Notes: generated by a model from the letters alone, not told the origin. Positions 12,012-24,400 are shown, counted from the first letter of the stretch. The stretch: 64,000 bases of DNA from Climacium dendroides (GCA_950106755.1 OX467092.1:11160001-11224000); one strand, 5' to 3'. A program made the numbers and translations.

Positions 12012-12490
12012 TAGTGTACCTTGTGCGGTTGCCACAATCAAAACAAAAATAAAAGTAATTTTCTAATTTTTTAGTTCATAAAAACTTCAACATTCAATAA
12101 CTTTCACATCATACGTTCGAACGCCACAAAACCAAGCCGGTGCACCCCTCTTCACCGAGGGCTTTCCAACGGTACCAAGCGCGTGACTTGGGGACGCACA
12201 GTTCGGGAGATCTCAACATGACAAACAAACAATGGAAACAACTTGTCTTAAGATATAGACTAGTGTGCCTTGTGTTGTTGCCATAGTCAAAACAAAAGTA
12301 AAAGTAATTTTCTAATTTTTTTAATTCATAAAAACTTCAAAATTCAACAACTTTCACACCGTAGGTTCAAACATAATGAAACAAAGCTTGTGCACCCCTC
12401 CTCGCTGAGAACTCGATTGAGGGGCACACGGTTCAGGAGATCTCAACGTAACAAACAAACAAAACAAACAACTTGATTTAAGGTATAGAA
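12012..12490 (+). repeat. Two tandem copies of dispersed repeat family R2
   Basis: Copy A (12012-12259) and copy B (12261-12490) share, in order: TAGTGTNCCTTGTG, GTTGCCA, AAAAGTAATTTTCTAATTTT, TTCATAAAAACTTCAA, AACTTTCACA, GTGCACCCCTC, GAGATCTCAAC and ACAAACAAAC. Further single copies lie at 21417-21620 and 23441-23709. No open frame is shared. The family could be a SINE or an LTR fragment, but I see no convincing pol III A/B boxes or terminal structure. Confidence 0.78.
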
Positions 12491-12524
12491 TTGTCTAGAC
12501 TTTTGGCTTGGCTGGTTTTTTCTA

Positions 12525-12746
12525 AGGTAGATTTACCCAATATCAACCGTTGAATACCCAATACCACCCAAATGTAGGATCTTTGTTGATTTTAGAATGA
12601 GAATATATAACACTCGTACATGCCTTAACTTCACTTATTGTAAAGTTAAGGCATGTACTACTTTCATAAATTCTCACTCTAAAATCAATAAGGGCCCTAC
12701 ATTTGAGTGGTATTAGGTTAGTGGTTGGTATTAGGTATGTCTACCT
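12525..12746. mobile_element. Foldback MITE, TA-flanked, 222 bp
   Basis: The ends AGGTAGATTTACCCAATA and (reverse complement of the right end) AGGTAGACATACCTAATA pair. TA lies outside both ends (12523-12524 and 12747-12748). The arms pair along most of their length: AATACCACCCAAATGTAGGA with the right-hand CCTACATTTGAGTGGTATTA, GATTTTAGAATGAGAA with TTCTCACTCTAAAATC, and GTACATGCCTTAACTT with AAGTTAAGGCATGTAC. It would form one long hairpin. The TA flanks suggest a Tc1/mariner relative. Confidence 0.75.
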
Positions 12747-13178
12747 TATGGTGACTTTTTTTTCTAATGCAATGCTTCTTCTATTTGTTTGCTTTTTAAA
12801 AGTAGTTGAATATTATATTAATATACATGTTCAGGTTTACTTCTTAAATAGTATGGGGAAACTGGCTGGCCTAGCAAATGAATTTGGACTAAATCCGAGC
12901 ATCAGCTAGTGCCATGGTAAATTGATTGGACACTTTCTCTTTTAAAATTTAAAAATAATAATACAATTGAAATTATAAAATTTAACAAATAAGATTTGCT
13001 CTAAGAATTTTTGGTTGCTTCAAAATTTGGTGTGCCTCAAAATCCTACTCACGTCAATTTTTGGGGTTGCGATATGATAGACTTATTTTTGTTTCTTGTT
13101 TTAAATTTATTTAATAAAAAATGGAAGAACCATTGCATTAAAAAATGATAGTCTTCATGAAAGCTTGATTTCAATTAA

Positions 13179-13430
13179 CCCCTGAAGGACCAAGGTCATT
13201 ATTTCTTTTTTGCCAAAAATTGTTCAAAATTGTCATTCAAGAAAACAAAAAAGTATGTTTTTTTTTAAGAATATAATTGGAGGATCTAGTACTTTACTTG
13301 TATGAGATCATGTGGTAAAAATTTCATGAAGTTTGACCATATAGATTAGAAAATATTAGCATCCAAAGATGGAAAACAATTTTTTTTTGAACATGGACTT
13401 GTAGTATCAAGATTGATTCAATATTAAACC
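13179..13430 (+). repeat. 5' fragment of a TTAA-family element
   Basis: An intact TTAA (13175-13178) is followed by CCCCTGAAGGACCAAGGTC, then 'aaaattgttcaaaattgtca' and 'tagattagaaaatattagca'. The family order is lost by about 13430 and no right end is found, so the copy is truncated. Confidence 0.65.
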
Positions 13431-13627
13431 AATTTTTAATGTTGTAGTCCTTTATAGCCATTAGATGTTTGGGAGGGGCATCGATGGGCAGTTTTAGGCC
13501 CATTATTCACATTGTGAACAAACAACTACTAGCTAGAATAAAGAATAATTTTTAAAAATCACTTTGCCACCATCAAACTACTATTGTGACCAAGTTCCCA
13601 CAATCTAAAAACTTGGGGAACTTGCAG

Positions 13628-13777
13628 CACTACTAGAAAATTTAGTTTTTCTGTTGTTTTGGTCGCGTTGATCCGGTCAAAATCTGACAGAAATCTGTTG
13701 AAATCAACAGATTTCTGTCAGATTTTGACCGGATCAACGCGACCAAAACAATAGAAAAACTAAATTTTCTAGTAGTG
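13628..13777. mobile_element. 150-bp near-perfect palindromic element with CACTA-type ends
   Basis: The element begins CACTACTAGAAAATTTAG and ends with the inverse, CTAAATTTTCTAGTAGTG. The two 74-base arms differ at one position (CTGTTG versus CTATTG) around a 2-base centre. CACTACTAGAAAA is a typical terminus of plant CACTA (En/Spm) elements. The expected 3-bp target duplication is not seen (CAG left, TTG right). Near-perfect arms imply recent origin or gene conversion, and a transcript would form one uninterrupted hairpin. Confidence 0.85.
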
Positions 13778-14440
13778 TTGTGGCCTTGTTGAGTAGCTGA
13801 ATCTTATCTAATGACTAATATGAAGTTTTCCATAAGGTAGCTATGTTATCCTGAACCGCCACTTTTGGGTATTGTGCATGATTACTATTATTAAACTAGT
13901 CAAATTTTCATTGACATTATTATGAAGAAGTGGGAAGAGGAAGTTTCAATACACCAAAAAACACAACATTCGGATATTGTATGCAAATGTTATTAAGGAA
14001 CAAGGTTTCAGTTCTAAAATAGTTTCTTCTATGACTTAGATACATTGAATTGATTTTAGAGATGTATGTGGTGTGAAGATGGTGGTTTAAAATTAGTGGT
14101 GCACTTGGGAGTAACCACCTTACTTTTTCAAAGTTGATGAATTTTATTGGAGCTTCAATTTGTCACAACAAGAAGCATTAGTTCTTAGAAAGTTTCAAAA
14201 GATCGAAAGTACAATACAAAGATGACTTAGTATAATTGTACAAGTTGATGGTCAAGATCTCTATAGTATTTGATTGCTTGGCTTAAGGGTCATTTACACT
14301 TACATATGATGGAAATTAGTGTAATTTAGTCATGTTGTTTTTGTTCCCATTAGTGTAGATCAAGTTAGGTGGACCTTGAAAATTCAACAAGCTGCTTAGT
14401 ATCAAGCTTGTTGAATGAATCTCAATAGGTACCTACTTAA
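13778..14440. other. AT-rich spacer
   Basis: No gene or element ends were recognised. The stretch ends at the TTAA (14437-14440) that flanks the next element. Confidence 0.5.
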
Positions 14441-15345
14441 TCCCTAAAGGAGTATTATACATTTTTTTGGCAACATAGAAATTTTAGACAAGTATGTGTG
14501 ATTGGAGATTTGCATATTTTAAACTGAAATTTTTAATAAAAGGTGGGGACGAGGAACATTTTTCATATGCACTAAATTTCATGACAATTGGAAATATGAA
14601 TCAAAAGTTATGGCCTAATATGCTACTTTTTTTCTTCATAAATGGGCAATCCAAACAAATCAGAACAAAAATAACTTTTTTCAAAAATATATATTTGAAA
14701 TTAATTTTTTAGATTTATATATATATGTGGAAAGCTTTGAATCATTCCATTTTGATTAATGAGTCAAAAGTTATGAGGAGTTTGAGCTTGGAGGCAGTTA
14801 TGGATTCTCTAGTCTAAAATAAACTTTGAAGTCCTTTACTTTACTCAATTTTCAGTATTTTTGGAAAAAATAAAACCATAGGATGTAGATTGTTTATTAC
14901 AACATTGCAATAATTGGAATTGGCGTTATTTAATTCCATGAATAAATTATTAATAATTTTGAATTTTGAATCATTCTCTAGTTTTTTCTATTGACTATTA
15001 TTTCACTATATGTTGTACAATTCCAAATGATTTGAAATTGTTTAAGCATGTAGCCAACTTGACTTGAAGAATGAATCCAAAAAAGCACAACTATCTTGGA
15101 CAATTTTTTCATAATGATTTGACCTTGTGAAGTGCAGTTGATCGTTTTTTTGCAGGGGCATAAAAGCTAATATCTTGCAATCTATATGGTGGAAATTTCT
15201 GAATTTTTTTTCATATCTTCTCAAACCATCATACTAAAAGATTTCGTGTGTCCAATTATGTTTTTTTTCCAAAATTTGGTACTTCTACTAGAAATGACAA
15301 TTTTTAAGTGTTTTTGGTGAAAACATAGTCACACTCATTTAGGGA
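14441..15345 (-). mobile_element. TTAA-family element, 905 bp, reverse orientation
   Basis: The left end TCCCTAAAGGAG follows TTAA (14437-14440). The right end TCATTTAGGGA is followed by TTGA, a one-base change from TTAA. The interior is the reverse complement of 3578-4521 in the same order, including 'agctaatatcttgcaatcta' near 15170 and 'ataggatgtagattgtttat' near 14877. It is non-coding. Confidence 0.72.
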
Positions 15346-15349
15346 TTGA

Positions 15350-17700
15350 TATATTTTTCCACAAAATATGCTTCAATTAATTTTCTTATGGAAGGTAAAA
15401 GAAGGTAATTAATTGCATGTTATCAAGGTTATGGTATATTCTCTATGTTGAAAAGGAACCACTCATTCCAATTTGATGCACACTATGTCAATGTATAGAG
15501 TCTGAATGTATATAATTGGCATCATAGAAAATTAAACCTTAACAAACATAGTTTGTACACCACTTCTAGTTATTGAAATTTCAAAGATTAATGCATACAT
15601 GTTACATCCATTTTATACAAAATTCTCTCTTTGTCGTTGTTAACAATTGTTGTCAATTGTAGTTCAAATTTTGTATCACCCATTCAAACCTTTATGATTG
15701 GAAAAATTTATTTGTCAATTTGGTTTGTATCATAGTTCATGTGTTCTAATTTACATTATAATGTTCAAGGCTTCAAGTGGTACCAAATGTAATGTCAGCT
15801 ATTAGAGGAGGGAGGGACAATAGATAATCAAGATTTAGTTTTTATTTCTTAAAGAATTGGAAGTCAAGATGGCATTTTTATAATTTGTTGGATTTTATAA
15901 AATAATCATCATTTTTTAAAGGCAATGCAAGACTTCTGAAAGCCCAAATGACCCCAAATTGAATGTCAAACTTATTTTTTACTTAGAAGATATGTATTAA
16001 ATCCACATTTCAAGAAATGACTACAAATTCAATTTTTGTATGTAGCTTAGGTTGCTAAAAACACTATTGGATGTTCCAAAAGTGCAAATTGAACTCTATG
16101 ATCTTTACAATTTTTATAGTTCTAAATTATTGAATTTATTTAGCCATGTTTAATTAGGAAAATCTATATTGCTATTAAGTCAAAACATTCTTTATAACAT
16201 ATTCTATAGGCAACAAAATATTTTTTAAGTTGGCTATAAAAAAAATCCTATAGTTGAAAATGTATTTCTTAAGTTGGTTATGAGCAAAATATTCTATAGT
16301 TGACAAAATATTTTGGAGTTGCTTATGGAACAATTAGGATCAAACTAACTATATTTTATTCATCTATACTAATTATTGAGGACTCTAAATGCAACTTAGA
16401 ATAAAATTATCTTCACTTTAAACATATGATGTCAAAAAGAATTTTCAAGTATTGACAACTATATTTTTTACTTGATATGACATTAAATTGTTGTATTTTT
16501 TTTAATAACTATGTACATATTTTATTAGAAGAAAAATTTTAGACCTAACTTTTAGGACATCTACCTATAAACTATTTTTGTAACTATGCATATGCTATAC
16601 AATATTTTTTGATTCCTTTGCTATTATACAATTCTTATTGATATCTTTTAACAACATATAAAGTTTGACCAATAAATAGAGACTTTGGTATCTTGTAGTT
16701 TAAATTAAATTATAATAACTTCAATTTTAAGAAAAAAATTCATTTAAAAAAAAATTTATATGGATTCAAAGTATATTTGTTCAAATTGTAATTGGGGGCC
16801 TCCACTTCCTTGTGATTGAGGATAACTTTACAACATGTATAGGAATAAAGTTAGAGATCTCCAATTATACAAAGAAAATCATTCAATAAAATATCTTGAG
16901 TTTGATGGCAAATAGATAGTGCAATATCTCATATAATCATATGTGAAAATATATAAATAACTTATTTGATAACACATGATGTTCTAATATGTGATATAAT
17001 ATAATTATTGAAGAAAGTATTCTTCCTTATTTTGATTTTTTTTGTATTTATGTATGTATGAAAATTCATATAAGCATATATGTGTATATATATTTTACAA
17101 TTATATTATTGATTCTAATTATGAACAAAATAAATTCAAGAAGAAATCATCAAAAGTTCAAAGAAAAAAAGTGGGCATTTGTCAATTTTAAATTATTGTA
17201 TTTGTATAGACCAAGATAAAAATATACATATTGAACTCCAAATTATATTTCTCAGAAACAATATCAAAAGAAAAAGAAGAAAAACCAATATTAAACACTA
17301 AAAATTTATAAAATTCTACTAAAAGAATAAAATAAAATAAGTATATATTTATGTAGTATTACTTAATTTAATGAACAATTTATCATTTAACATTGAGAAT
17401 AAAACAAATGCTATGTTTTAGAACAATGGTCACCACCTTTTTACCTTCTAATTTTCCAAAATGATGTGTAGGTCTCTATAGGTGTAGTTGCTTGAGTCTC
17501 ATATTAGATGAGGTATTGAGTTACTTTAGCATAGTAGTATCAAATTTGTATAAAATGTCATCAATATTTATATAAATTGCAATAAAAATGATGCAAATAT
17601 CACTTCACATGAAGGTGTTTATCTTATGATGCATTAATGGATGGCTTCAATATATAACATATTTTTTTGATTGTCAAAGTAACTGCACTAATTTTCAAGA
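15350..17700. other. AT-rich desert
   Basis: No gene or RNA was recognised. Near 16200-16330 there are three short related stretches containing 'attctatag..acaaaatatttt', probably local duplication. The rest is low-complexity AT-rich sequence. Confidence 0.55.
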
Positions 17701-18740
17701 TAACTCTAAAGCTCATAGACTATTTTCACAAAAGTGTCAAAAATTGTCACTTTCTAAAGCATTGACAATAGCAAAAAACATAAAATTATTTTTTTAACTT
17801 TCAACTAAAAAAAATTGTAGAAATTTTTTTAAACCATTTGACTACATAGATTGCAAGATTATAATGTTAGAAGTTAGAAAAAAAGAATTTTGGGTTGTGT
17901 CCAATAAGGTCAACATAGTTTGACTCAACTTTGTGGAAAATCACTATTCAACTTTGGAAACTTAGACTATTGGGTAGACCTGTAATTATAATAGTTACTT
18001 GCATGCTAATTTTCAAAATAATAGAAGGGATTATCATACATAAAAACATCTTGTATTGAGAGTATGTCTAAAAAAATCTATCTACATGGGCAAGATTTCA
18101 AATATTTTTGGAGAGCTCAATTTTTGAAGAACCAAAATCCTAATGGTCAATACAAAGTTTTCCATATCCTAATCAAGTACCAAACATAAAAAAGAAAAAA
18201 ATCTCATAAATATATACTATAGAATTTGTACTAATGGTTATAAAATAATTCTATAAGTGCCATTTTTAGAATGTTGAGTGAAAATTGAAAAAAAAAATTC
18301 TAATAAGTTTTTCTATACTACTATGAAAATGTGTGGAATAAATTTCAACCCATTGGCTTTATAAATTGTGAGGTATAAGCCTTCAAAATTAACCAAAAAA
18401 AAGCTTTACAACTTGCTTGAGTACTTGCCCAATTGCATTTTCCTCTCTACTAGCACATTGAACAAGTTGTTTCCAAATTTTTGAGCCCTACAACTTTTGA
18501 CTAGGGCATCCTATTGGAAAAAAATTGTATTTAGAGGAAACTTATAGAATTGTGCATCTTTGATAAGATTTTTACTTTCATCTACTCAAAAATGAATTCA
18601 TAGTAACATACTAGAGTTTTCAATTGTCCACTAAATAGACAATTGACTTTTATTGTTTAACAAAGCTAATTGAAAGTACAAATTACTTGAGTATTTGTAA
18701 AAATTATCCTAAATAAAGATATATTTGAGGCTTTAATATG
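17701..18740 (+). repeat. Internal fragment of the long TTAA-type subfamily
   Basis: 'catttgactacatagattgc', 'aagattataatgttagaagt' and the following 'gaccaataaggtcaacatag'-like text correspond to 43950-44420. No TTAA-flanked ends are visible, so this is a degraded fragment with approximate limits. Confidence 0.45.
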
Positions 18741-20734
18741 TAGCATTTGCTTGCGCAAATGCTCAATACATATTACAACTTATACAAGAGTTTCAATATT
18801 TTTATTTTTTTATAAGTTAGATTAGATGGATTATGCACTTTACAAAATTACATGCATTACATGAAAGACCAATCTAAATTATGCTTCAATTTGCAAGAAA
18901 GATGTTAAATATTTTCACTCTTATAATAAATTACTACTTAAAAAGTTAACATGCTTTAGTAGTCACTTGATTGCCTAATAGTTGGTATATATTTACAAAG
19001 AAAGAACCATTATGGTTTTCATTTCTATGCAAATTTAGTGCATATCTATTATGATCCATTCAAAGCATAATGAAAAATTTGGAATTTTTGTATGTAAATT
19101 AAATATCTTTCAATCATTAACACAAAGACTTTTATACTTTTGAAGAAAATATAATTTACTTTTCCTTCAATATATGAATATATAAATAAATAAAGATGTA
19201 TTTACTATTAGAAGTAGTATTACTATAATTTTCAATCACAATCTTTTAGATTGGAAGGAACAAATTTTTCCTCAATGAGTATTAAAAGAAATGCATGTTT
19301 TAACTCAAAGCTTGAAAATGAATCTTACAATATATGGAACTTGCTCCATTAGATTGGCCATATGATATGGCTTGTTGAAGGCTAAATAGTGGCACTCTTG
19401 TTGTGCTTTTGGAAGCACAAAATCAAACAAACTCACGATGAAAAAATTACAAATCTTATTCAATAAAAGTTGTAAAACATAGTAATTTTTTAATAAAGAG
19501 TTTGAAAGATGAAAACTTTGTATAAATTAAGATTATGCAATTATCATAGGCAAATTTTCAAAAAATAATTCTATACATTTCCATTGTGATCTAGTAAATT
19601 ATTGTAAGGTTATATTGAAAAATAAATCATTTCGCTTTGGCTCAATGCTCTAGTAAATGGCATGAATGGACACTTCTTTTTGAAATACAGTCATAGTCCT
19701 TTAATCCAAGAAAGACAACAAAGACTAAAATGAATGACTTATAGAGAATTAAGACTATGGTAATTTTTGGTTCAAGCCCTCGCTAAATCAATGGTCAAAA
19801 GCCTCTCATGGTTTGGGTTTGTCTTTGAAATACCAATTCTTGGAGGTAGTCTATATGTAAAGGTGGACATTAAAGTATCCATTGAATAGAATTATTATAC
19901 TTTCTTAATGAAGGCAACTCATATGGTGACTTCTTTTTGAATGATTGGCTATAGGTCTTTTGGTCCAAAGGTCCCAAAATTGTCTCTCAAACCCACTTAC
20001 CCACCTATCTAAATGAGTTATTACTAACATTTATGAAGATTAAAAAATCCATTTGTTTTGCAACAATAGATCTAATTGTTGTTCAAATCATGTCTCCTTC
20101 ATGGACTCAAAATTTTGAGTATAAAGTCACATTCCTTGGTTTTTTCAATTTTCAAAGTTCTCATTACCTAAAAATTTGCACTTACAACTTTTAATATGTA
20201 ATCGTAAGCAATTTAAGTACCTAGTACCACAAAACTCATCTAAATTTGTTCATTTTCTAACAAAAGTAGTGCATTAATGCCAACAAGGAATAACGTGTAA
20301 ATTCTTTATTGAAGAATACTTTAGTGCCATTAAATTCATAGAACAATAGTTAGAGCATTTGTAATGCAACCCTAATATATTGGCCGATAATGATACAACT
20401 AACTTTTGAACAGTAAATAATTAGAACTTGAAAATTGTCTCAATGGAAGTGCATCTGAAAGAACATGGAGAAGGTACAAAAAGAATTCAAAACTAGACAT
20501 TGGATAAGTACTTCAAAAGCAAGGTAAAAATCTGAAATTATAGAGGTCTTAGCAAATTAAGATTATTGAAACAACATTTTGCCATTGACCCTTTACATTT
20601 GGCCAAATTCATTGAGTGTTGGCCAAATGTGGAGTCTCTTCCATGACTTGCTATGCAATTTGACTATCCTTTTTACCCCAATTTCTAGGTATAGATCCTA
20701 GCTGGCCCTCAAATATGCTGAAAAGTTTTTTTTA
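18741..20734. other. AT-rich desert
   Basis: Only short spurious frames occur. No promoter, RNA gene or repeat termini were recognised. Confidence 0.55.
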
Positions 20735-21085
20735 TGTAATAAAATTTTCTTTATTATGGTAAAAAAAACTCTAATAAAAAGTTATGGACAAAATTCAAAG
20801 AGAAAGATTGAAAATGTAAAAAAAATCCCTTCCAACCCCTTTTTCAAATTTGTCCACAACTTTTGATTGGAGGTTCTAAATCTCAAACGGATTTTTGGAG
20901 ATGAAATTTAATTCAAAGTTAAATTTTTTTTTCTACTATGCCTAAATGAGCTCTAGAATTCTACTACAAACACAATTCCTACTTTTGACTTAACTATGAG
21001 TGGTTGAGCTCCAATTAATTCTAATTTATATTATCCCACATGGATTGTTCTATATCCTACCACTCCATATGCATATAAAGAGTTT
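20735..21085 (+). repeat. Dispersed repeat family R3, copy 1
   Basis: This stretch shares with 29565-29945, in the same order: AAAAGTTATGGACAAAATT, CCCTTCCAA, AACTTTTGATTGGAGG, ATCAAACGGATT-like text, TGACTTAACTATGA, GTTGAGCTCC and CCATATGCATATAAAGAG. The TGCATATAAAGAG stretch at the 3' side is TATA-box-like. The first third folds back on itself. It could be an LTR or promoter-bearing element end. Confidence 0.6.
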
Positions 21086-21416
21086 CTTTACTCAATCAAA
21101 GACTCAAAGTAAATTAGAGGTGTTTTTGAAGAAATGAGAGGTGGTTGTTGGATTCAATTCTTTCATTTGATCAAAAAGTTAAGCTTCTATAGTTTGATTT
21201 TCTAAGCTATGAAACTACTTTACATTGCATACCCAACTTGGCACTCCTTCGTGTGTCCTCTATGAGACACATGAAAAGTAGAGTGGCCCCAATCTCCAAT
21301 TCCACACACCAAACAAGCATTTGGAGCCCTTGTCTAGCGAGTCAGCTATGGGGATGTTCATAACCATGGAGCACCGAATTAATTACTCGAATTCTTATTC
21401 TAAGTTAAATCATAAC

Positions 21417-21620
21417 TAGTGTGCCTTATGCCATTGTCACAATCAAAAGCAGAATAAAATTAATTTTCTAATTTTTTAACTCATAAAAACTTTCATGCTG
21501 TACGTCCAAACGCCACAAATCAAAGCCCGTGCACCCCTCCTCGTTGAGGGCTTTCTGATCGTACCAACAAGATATATGGTCGGAGAAATCTCCACTCTTC
21601 AAACAAATAAACAACCTAAC
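21417..21620 (+). repeat. R2 family, single copy
   Basis: It carries CTAGTGTGCCTTATGCC, AATTTTCTAATTTTTTAA, GTGCACCCCTCCTCGTTGAG and ACAAATAAACAACC in the order seen at 12012-12490. It is diverged and non-coding. Confidence 0.7.
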
Positions 21621-21922
21621 TCAATGGATGGATGTCAATGAGTTTGCTTTCAATAATCAATATGTTCCTGATCTTCGTAATCCACAATCTTTTTTTTCCT
21701 TTTTTTTAAAATAGCTAACTTGTCTTGCTTTGATCAATTCTAAAAGAAGCAAGATGCTATTGAATTTTAACTGATAAACACTGTTCACTTTGAAGTTTGA
21801 ACCTTAATTCTCCAAGTACAAAGCAGAATCTTGGTGAGCCAGGCCTCACTCGCAATCAAAATCCCCGCATGATTTCACTACGCTCATACTGAAAAAACTT
21901 ACTTTAACCCTTAATCCATAAG

Positions 21923-22632
21923 CAACGCTGCGGTCATTTTTGGGGCGATCAAATGATAAAGAATCTCTTAGTGTAGGACAAAATTTTAATGTAAGACAAA
22001 AATGTAACTATTCATCCTCCAAATTTTGTGTGAAAAGGAGAGGTCTTCTACAGGAAATTGACTTCCAAAGAGTTCTTTTGGATTTTTTTAAACCAATGAT
22101 TCACCAATATAATAATCAAATGAATGATTTCTACGATTACTGATTTGTCTTGTAAGGGTTGAGTGCTTGGATGTCCATATTTTGGACAATGAACAGAGAG
22201 CTTGTAGGCACTATTTAGTCCAGCAAACTTCTTAGGCACTATTTAGTCCAACAAACTTCTCATTCATCTAGTGTAATACTTAAATGTTGGAAAGACAACC
22301 TTCATTAATGACCAATTTCATGAAATTGTTGTAAATGATATTTTGTGTACAAAGATATAAGCAAGAATGTACCAAAGTTCGGAAAAAAAAAAAAGGCTTT
22401 TAAGGGCGAACTTTGGAACGTTGGGGGTTGGTCATCATGGAAATCATCCTTTTGGGTCCCATGGTAATTCATTTATTTAAGAAAAAATCAAGAGCATTCA
22501 TTGGAGGTCAAACTAATGTGGAAGACTTCCCCATTTCACATGGCTAAATTCCAATAATGAACATCTACACTTTTGTCTTACGTAGAAGGATACCTTGTCA
22601 TCCATCGGACAGCTAGTGTTTGTATCGATGTT
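21923..22632. mobile_element. Family F foldback element, ~710 bp
   Basis: The left arm (about 21923-22160: AATGATAAAGAATCTCTTAG, GTGTGAAAAGGAGAGGTCTT, ATTGACTTCCAAAGAG) is matched in reverse by the right arm (about 22415-22632: GGTCATCATGGAAATCATCC, TGGAGGTCAAAC, GACTTCCCC, GGATACCTTGTCATCCATCG). The intervening part contains a 28-bp perfect-register duplication at 22205-22260 (AGGCACTATTTAGTCCA twice). No transposase frame is present. The 67-codon frame in the left arm is not supported as a gene. Confidence 0.68.
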
Positions 22633-22865
22633 ATAGGGTTGATCGCATTTCTATGATAAGTAAAAAAATACACATACATATGTACATTCATTTAGAGTCA
22701 TCAATATGTTCAACAATTTTAGATTGGTTCCCAATTTTAAAATTGCAATGTCCCCCACTTCTTTCTTTTCTTGTTTCATTGGAGGGAGGTTTAAATTTTT
22801 TTTAAAAAGGAGCCATGAGGTTCAGACAGCAATGGAGCTATTCTAAAGGGTTTCAAGAAAAAATC

Positions 22866-23225
22866 ACTACACTAAATAGTATATTTAGTGTTAGCAACAC
22901 TATTTACAAACCATAACACTAAATATCATTAACCCTACTAAAGTAAGTAACATTAAATCTAATTTCTAACACTAAATGTACTTTATGGTAAATCTGAAAT
23001 CTGAAAAGGTTTACATTTAGTGTTAGAACACATTAAAAACCAAAAGAGGGAGCTGCCGCCACCAAAAGTAGTAAAGGTCAGGGAAGGAGATGATAGAAGA
23101 TGGAGGCGGCACAATCAACTTTAGTACTACACTAATTCCTCCAAAGTTGAGATTTAGTATTGTATGGGGTAGGGTGGTAATTACACTAAATGTAATCCAA
23201 CACTAAATATACTATTTAGTGTAGT
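22866..23225. mobile_element. MITE-like element with nested inverted repeats, 360 bp
   Basis: The ends ACTACACTAAATAGTATATT and (right end) AATATACTATTTAGTGTAGT are exact inverses, extending through TTTAGTGTT / AACACTAAA. The motif AACACTAAAT or its inverse recurs several more times inside (near 22915, 22969, 23016 and 23200). Target-site duplication is not clear (TCA left, TAA right if the end is CTACACTAA). The superfamily is not assigned. Confidence 0.72.
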
Positions 23226-23440
23226 AAACACTTTGTATTTACACCGTGAGGTGCTATTAAACTCAAGTCAATTTGTTGGCTTTGGACTATAGGGGATGAG
23301 GCTTTGCATCAATAGAAGCTACATGTGAAGAAGTTCAAGTAAGTAACATCTTAAGTAACATACTCAAAAAGTGTGCCAAAATTATAGGAATATAGCCAAT
23401 TGTATTGTAGTTGCTTGTTTCTTTCTATCTCCATTGTCAA

Positions 23441-23709
23441 CTAGACCCCATGCCGTTGCCACATCCAAAATAAAAATAAAAATAATTTTCTAATCTTTAA
23501 TTCATATAAACATCAAAATTCAATATTCTTTTACCATAGGTTCAAATAATACAAAACAAAGTTTGTGCACCCCTCCTTGTAGAGGGCTTTCTAATGATAT
23601 CAAAAATGTGACCAAGAAATACATGCAAGGATGCATGGTCCAAAAGATCTCATTGCAAATAATAAACAAGACAAACAAATAAAGAAACAAATCATTTAAG
23701 GTATAGGTA
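23441..23709 (+). repeat. R2 family, single copy
   Basis: 'ccatgccgttgccacatcc', 'aataattttctaatctttaa', GTGCACCCCTCCTTGTAGAG, 'gatctcattgcaaataataa' and 'catttaaggtatag' match the tandem copies at 12012-12490. Confidence 0.7.
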
Positions 23710-23731
23710 TCCTGTAATTTGATCTTATTAA

Positions 23732-24400
23732 TCCTTAAAGTCCCACAGGCATGTTTCTCACTAAAAAAACTCACTCAAAATTGTCATTTCTATTACAATG
23801 AGCAAAAAAAATTAAAATTATTTTTTCACATATGTAACCATGGGACTTTGCACTACAATAGTATAAAAACATGGAGAAGAAATTTGAGAAACTATGACCA
23901 TGTAGATTGCAAGATATTTATGTTGTAAGTGAAGAAATAAGTTTTTTTGCACCTTGTGTGACTAGATTATAAGACTTTGAATCTTCTTAGCTTAAAATTT
24001 TTGCACTACAAATATTGAATTAAATTTTCTTTTGTGCTGAATAATTGAGTTGAAAGTCTAGGAATTTAAAAACAAACAAAATATGTGATTTTTGTTCATT
24101 AAAAATATGTTAAGTAGAAGAAGGTACAAGATTGAAAGGGAAAAAATTGTTAACAACTCTAAGATGGAATTGAAACATACTTAATCCCAACAATGAGATT
24201 GTTTTAGCAAACATACTAAATCCTATAGAACTTTTTGTCTAAATTTTAGTTAAAAAATTTAATTAAAAAATGAATCCCATACCTTGTTACTAATCCAAAT
24301 GGAATGAATCAAAGCTTTCCATGCATATAAAGATATAATCTATAAGAAAATCAACAAATTGTATATCATATTTTTATAAATTTTTTCATTACCTAGCAAG
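23732..24400 (+). repeat. TTAA-family element, right end missing
   Basis: An intact TTAA (23728-23731) precedes TCCTTAAAGTCCC. The core order follows (tgtagattgcaagatattta near 23900, 'aatcccaacaatgagattgt' near 24182, 'aatggaatgaatcaaagctt' near 24298). The element then fades without a right end. Confidence 0.65.

Noticed and set aside
12355..12375. B-box-like GGTTCAAAC in R2 copies, suggesting a tRNA-derived SINE
   Set aside because: No A box at the right distance and no A-rich tail; not enough for a SINE call.
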